9,302 bases of DNA from an uncultured Spirochaetia bacterium (lineage in GTDB: Bacteria > Spirochaetota > CALGPD01): NCBI GenBank assembly GCA_937960625.1, contig CALGPD010000267.1:1-9302 (forward strand). Direction: 5' to 3'. The notes beneath the pieces were generated by a model that did not search any database, was not told the DNA's origin, and worked only from the letters and a program-made list of their open reading frames with translations. Below, in pieces: positions 6,178-9,302 of this stretch. The first letter of the stretch is position 1, and each line of letters starts with the position of its first letter. A program made the translations under genes and the position numbers.

Positions 6178-7500
6178 TTAAAGGTAGTTTAATTTTTTTG
6201 CTTCTTCGGTTAACATATCTCTAAAATCCGGATGAGCAATACTAATCATTCGTTTAGCGCGTTCTTTTACCGAGCAGCCTTTTAAGCGGACACAACCGTA
6301 TTCCGTAACAATGTAATCAACGTTTGCTCTGTGTAGAGTAACCTGCGCTCCCTGTTTCAGCATTGGAACTATTTTAGAAACTTCTTCTCTGGTTCCGTCC
6401 TGTTTTTTCGCGTTAACTGTTGAATAAAGAGTTATAAACGATTTACCCTCAGGGCATAATTGGGCACCTATTGCAGTATCTGCCTGACCACCGGTACCGC
6501 TGAACTGAACCGGGCCTATTGATTCGGAGCATACCTGCCCTACTAAGTCGACCTCAAGTGAAGTATTGATGGAAACCTGTTTATAATTTTGCCCGATTAC
6601 GTATGGATCATTTACCCAGCTTCCACGGTTAAAAACTACCCCTGGATTATCATCAACGAAGTTATACAATTTTTCACTGCCAAGCGCAAAAGTACATACC
6701 ATCTTATTAGGAAATAACGATTTCTTCTTGCCTGTAATTACACCGGCTTCAGCTAATTCAGCCATTGAATCCGTTAACATTTCCGTATGTATTCCTACGT
6801 CTTTTAGATGAGTTAAAACACCGCCTACAGCATTAGGTATTCCGCCAATACCAAGCTGTAAAGTTATCCCGTCTTCAAGATATTCCGCGATATAACTTGC
6901 AATTTTTTTATCTTTTTCAGAAACCGGAGCTTGAGGGAAAACCGGTGGTTTATAATCCGCTTCGATTATATAATCAACGTCATTAATGTGTATCATAATA
7001 TCACCGAATGTCCGAGGATAGTTATCATTTACTTCAAGAATTACTAAATCAGCATATTGCATTAAATCAATTTCATACATGGCTGATAATGACAAGGACA
7101 TATAACCGTGTTTATCCGGAGGTGTAGCAACCGCTGCTACAATATTCGGCTTTTTATAAGCCATTCTGTCAGGCGCGCACTTATGCAAATGATTAGGGAT
7201 GAAAGTGTTAATAGCCGTAGGCGCTTTCCGTATAACCGGAGTGTAAAACCACGCGTCGTGATGAAAATGCCCTTTCATTTCTTCTTTATTGAAGAAATCA
7301 TAGTTTGCCATAGGTAAACATGTTACCACTGTAACGTTTTCAACATTATCTTTTACGCCGGACAATTCAGTTAAAAACAGTTTGGGTTCCACTGCTGCCA
7401 AACCGGATATGATTTGATAATCCGATTTAACTAGTTTTACAGCTTCTTGCGCGGTAGTCAATTTCTGTTTATACAATTCCTTTAATTTTTGTTTATTCAT
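6178..7500 (-). CDS. Acetyl-CoA hydrolase/transferase family CoA-transferase (4-hydroxybutyrate/butyrate CoA-transferase type)
   Basis: A 440-residue enzyme close in length to clostridial 4-hydroxybutyrate CoA-transferase (about 438). It moves CoA between an acyl-CoA and a carboxylate such as acetate through a glutamyl-CoA intermediate. LQLGIGGIPNAVGG (215-228) is the first glycine-rich loop. Glu240 in HTEML lies where the catalytic glutamate is reported in that family. FSGTGGQADTAIGA (333-346), about 95 residues later, is the CoA-binding glycine motif. INTSLEVDLVGQV is also conserved. A longer frame opens with TTG at 7557 but has no ribosome site; ATG at 7500 with GGAG (7509-7512) eight bases upstream is preferred. 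It is the first gene of an operon with the MaoC-like gene, driven by MerR-type site C with a leader of about 175 bases. The actual acid used cannot be told from sequence. Confidence 0.88.
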   Translation of the reverse strand: MNKQKLKELYKQKLTTAQEAVKLVKSDYQIISGLAAVEPKLFLTELSGVKDNVENVTVVTCLPMANYDFFNKEEMKGHFHHDAWFYTPVIRKAPTAINTFIPNHLHKCAPDRMAYKKPNIVAAVATPPDKHGYMSLSLSAMYEIDLMQYADLVILEVNDNYPRTFGDIMIHINDVDYIIEADYKPPVFPQAPVSEKDKKIASYIAEYLEDGITLQLGIGGIPNAVGGVLTHLKDVGIHTEMLTDSMAELAEAGVITGKKKSLFPNKMVCTFALGSEKLYNFVDDNPGVVFNRGSWVNDPYVIGQNYKQVSINTSLEVDLVGQVCSESIGPVQFSGTGGQADTAIGAQLCPEGKSFITLYSTVNAKKQDGTREEVSKIVPMLKQGAQVTLHRANVDYIVTEYGCVRLKGCSVKERAKRMISIAHPDFRDMLTEEAKKLNYL

Positions 7501-7636
7501 AAACTTTTCTCCATTTCCAAAGTTAGAATCATAACTTTTTACTGCATCCAACTTCAATGATGTAAAAATATTTTTAGAAAATTATTATCCGGGTTATAAA
7601 TTAAACTCACTGCTTAATATCCAGATAAATATTACC

Positions 7637-7675
7637 AACGGATAATTCGATTTTTAATCAATCTGTTTATCCGTT
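7637..7675 (-). promoter_or_regulatory. Hairpin at the 5' end of the CoA-transferase operon mRNA
   Basis: AACGGATAA (7637-7645) and TTATCCGTT (7667-7675) form a perfect 9-bp stem around a 21-base loop. It starts almost exactly at the predicted transcription start of promoter C. It may protect the 5' end of the message or be a binding site. No known riboswitch was recognised. Confidence 0.35.
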
Positions 7676-7681
7676 ATTAAA

Positions 7682-7713
7682 ATTGTAAACCTTGACGTAA
7701 ACGGGAATGTCAA
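7682..7713 (-). promoter_or_regulatory. MerR-type promoter/operator C, upstream of the CoA-transferase operon
   Basis: On the minus strand, -35 TTGACA (7713-7708) and -10 TTACAAT (7688-7682) have a 19-20 bp spacer. The 22-bp dyad (7689-7710) reads ACCTTGACG, TAAA, CGGGAATGT on the plus strand. Its 9-4-9 geometry and register relative to -35 and -10 are identical to sites A and B. The half-sites match each other at 6 of 9 positions. Confidence 0.7.
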
Positions 7714-7758
7714 GATAATTTAAATTAATTTTTTATTTGAAAAAGATTTACTAAAAGG

Positions 7759-7790
7759 TTGACTCTCTACTTAGGGGAAAGGTTTATTTT
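7759..7790 (+). promoter_or_regulatory. MerR-type promoter/operator D, upstream of the kinase gene
   Basis: The -35 is TTGACT (7759-7764) and the -10 TTATTTT (7784-7790), again with a 19-20 bp spacer. The 22-bp element (7762-7783) reads ACTCTCTAC, TTAG, GGGAAAGGT. It is the least symmetric of the four, but matches site B at 16 of 22 positions without gaps, and keeps the AAGGTTTA right end. The weak -10 suggests it depends on an activator. Confidence 0.55.
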
Positions 7791-7826
7791 TTATATATTA
7801 AATTTTAAATAAAAGCCGGGGTAAAA

Positions 7827-9302
7827 ATGGATTCAGAAGATATTAGCAAGATAAATAATTTTGAAATAGTAGAAAAAATTGGTGAAGGCGGTATGTCAAT
7901 TGTTTACAAAGCAATTGATACACGGAATAAAAACGTTGTAGCTATAAAAACAATAAAAGAGAAGATTGATACAAATCAGGAAACTTTTATTCGCTTTAAA
8001 CAAGAAGCCAAATTGCTTTCAGAATTAAGCCACGAAAACATAATTAAGTTTATTGACTGTATAGAAAAAAATCATAAAGTATTTATAGTCACGGAATTTC
8101 TTTCCGGAGGCAATTTAAAAGATATAGTTAAAGATAAAAATCTCGATATTGATACAAAAGTTGATATTATATTGCAGATAACTTTGGCGCTGGATTATGT
8201 ACATTCACAAGGAATTATTCATAAAGATATTAAACCGAGTAATATATTTATTAATCAAAAAAATCAGATTAAAATTCTTGATTTTGGGCTGGCAAATTTA
8301 ATTAGTTATCATGATTTATTTTCAGAAGTTAATTCTATTGCCGGAAGCTTTCTTTACATCTCTCCCGAACAAAGCGGAATGCTTAGAAGAAATATTGATA
8401 ACAGGTCTGATTTGTATTCACTTGGAATATTATTTTACGAAATAATATGCGGACATCCTCCCTATCAAACAGATAATATAGGTGAATTGCTTCATATGCA
8501 CATCGCAAAAACTCCAACTGAACCTATTTCCATTATTCCTGAAATTTCTCCAATCCTTAATAAAATCATTTTAAAATTAATAAATAAAGATCCGGAAGAA
8601 AGATATCAAACTGCCTACGGTTTATCAGAAGACTTGAAAACATACATATCATTATCACCTGATCAGAAAAAAGTTTATTATTTAGAACTGGGGAAAAAGG
8701 ACAGGATTAAAAACCTTAATTATAGAACGAGATTAATCGGAAGAAAAAACGAAATAAACATTTTGCTAAATCATTTGAACAATACTTTATTAAAAAAAGG
8801 TCATGCTACTCTCTTAATAGGAAAATCCGGTACCGGAAAAACGAGATTAATATCAGAACTGGAAAAATATTCTATATCCAAAAACGCTTTATATATAGTT
8901 ATTTCATCCGAAGAAGGCGAAAGTAATAATCCTTATTATCCAATTTTAGAAGCTATTAAAAAAATAATCTCACATTTCACGAATAAGGTAAATGAAAAAA
9001 TACGGCACGATGTATTTGGAAAATTACGCAAGGAACTCGGTGAAGAAGGAAAAATATTATCAAAAATTGTTCCTGACTTGATTAAAATTTTTGGACAACC
9101 GGATGAAGACAGCATATTGAAAAGTAATGAAAACGAAAAATTTTTCAGCTTGCTTAAAAAATTCTTTATTCATGTTTCCGCTCCGTCCAAACCGTTAATT
9201 CTGTGCTTTGATAACGTTCATTTCTGGGATGACGCCAGTTCTCAATTTTTAGTTTACTTTCTTCAATTAATTAAGTCAAACAGTATATACTTTGTTTTAA
9301 GC
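7827..9302 (+). CDS. Ser/Thr protein kinase fused to AAA/STAND-type ATPase (cut by window edge)
   Basis: The first 492 residues are visible and the frame is open to the right edge. Residues 12-275 are a Hanks-type kinase: glycine loop GEGGMS (19-24), Lys41 in VAIK, Glu60 of helix C, catalytic HKDIKPSN (132-139, Asp134), DFG (152-154), GSFLYISPEQ (173-182) and RSDLYSLG (193-200). Lys replaces the usual Arg before the catalytic Asp (HKD, not HRD). From about 304 (LIGRKNE) an AAA_16-like ATPase follows, with Walker A GKSGTGKT (332-339) and a Walker B-like LILCFDN (457-463). There is no signal peptide, so it starts in the cytosol. Such proteins usually continue with TPR-like repeats, GAF and a histidine kinase or cyclase; what follows here is unseen. 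A GGGG five bases before the ATG is a modest ribosome site. Promoter D suggests co-regulation with the metabolic genes. Confidence 0.88.
   Translation, partial: MDSEDISKINNFEIVEKIGEGGMSIVYKAIDTRNKNVVAIKTIKEKIDTNQETFIRFKQEAKLLSELSHENIIKFIDCIEKNHKVFIVTEFLSGGNLKDIVKDKNLDIDTKVDIILQITLALDYVHSQGIIHKDIKPSNIFINQKNQIKILDFGLANLISYHDLFSEVNSIAGSFLYISPEQSGMLRRNIDNRSDLYSLGILFYEIICGHPPYQTDNIGELLHMHIAKTPTEPISIIPEISPILNKIILKLINKDPEERYQTAYGLSEDLKTYISLSPDQKKVYYLELGKKDRIKNLNYRTRLIGRKNEINILLNHLNNTLLKKGHATLLIGKSGTGKTRLISELEKYSISKNALYIVISSEEGESNNPYYPILEAIKKIISHFTNKVNEKIRHDVFGKLRKELGEEGKILSKIVPDLIKIFGQPDEDSILKSNENEKFFSLLKKFFIHVSAPSKPLILCFDNVHFWDDASSQFLVYFLQLIKSNSIYFVLS

Larger units (their letters stand above)
7501..7826. 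other. Divergent control region between CoA-transferase operon and kinase
   Basis: A 326-base region. It contains the GGAG (7509-7512) that fixes the CoA-transferase start, a roughly 175-base leader with a hairpin (7637-7675), MerR-type site C facing left (7682-7713), a 45-base AT-rich gap, MerR-type site D facing right (7759-7790), and a short leader with GGGG (7818-7821) before the kinase ATG. No further gene is supported. Confidence 0.7.

Noticed and set aside
7108..7317. 69-codon open frame antisense to the CoA-transferase gene
   Set aside because: It lies inside a clear coding gene; its Arg-rich composition is an antisense artefact.
7497..7532. 11-codon ATG frame overlapping the CoA-transferase start by ATGA
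   Set aside because: It has no ribosome site and is too short to separate from chance, although the overlap would be compatible with translational coupling.
7501..7557. TTG start extending the CoA-transferase by 19 residues
   Set aside because: There is no ribosome site before 7557, the added residues do not resemble the family N-terminus, and ATG at 7500 has a well placed GGAG.
1..9302. Mobile elements, CRISPR arrays, tRNA or rRNA genes
   Set aside because: No transposase, terminal inverted repeats, spaced direct repeats or recognisable structural RNA was seen; the one large duplication is the pair of binding-protein genes.

Overview
The window is a low-G+C (roughly one third by eye) bacterial segment with seven recognisable protein genes plus one cut by the left edge. 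One gene is also cut by the right edge. A lipoprotein-type signal peptide, another Sec-type signal and periplasmic-binding-protein folds suggest a diderm bacterium. The B12-dependent radical SAM protein, a flavoprotein with an Fe-S-type cysteine cluster and CoA-transferase chemistry suggest an anaerobic or fermentative lifestyle. The Asn before the lipobox cysteine would be tolerated in spirochaetes, but the lineage is not proven by this sequence.

Layout. On the minus strand at the left are the start of a cobalamin-binding radical SAM protein (1-501), a small iron-sulfur-flavoprotein-like reductase (701-1306) and a MerR-family regulator with a GyrI/BmrR-like effector domain (1389-2252). On the plus strand are two tandem paralogous LivK-type substrate-binding proteins (2655-3854 and 4037-5230), each followed by a hairpin terminator; no transporter permease or ATPase is present. 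The second terminator is bidirectional. It also closes a minus-strand operon of an acetyl-CoA hydrolase/CoA-transferase (6178-7500, start corrected inward) and a double-hotdog MaoC-like protein (5280-6155). Diverging from that operon is a large Ser/Thr kinase fused to an AAA/STAND-type ATPase (7827 to the right edge).

The unifying signal is regulatory. Four intergenic sites share the same 22-bp, 9-4-9 dyad built around ACCTTAACG-like half-sites. Each sits exactly between a TTGAC-type -35 and a TTAnAAT-type -10 with an over-long 19-20 bp spacer, the hallmark of promoters activated by MerR-family proteins. They precede the flavoprotein, the first binding protein, the CoA-transferase operon and the kinase. 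The local MerR gene has an ordinary 18-bp-spaced promoter. My inference is a compact MerR regulon linking uptake or sensing of a small ligand, acyl-CoA metabolism, a redox flavoprotein and a signalling kinase. The ligand is unknown; a short organic or branched acid, or its CoA ester, is a plausible guess. The second binding protein has its own ordinary promoter, has lost the lipid-anchor cysteine and carries an 8-G tract.
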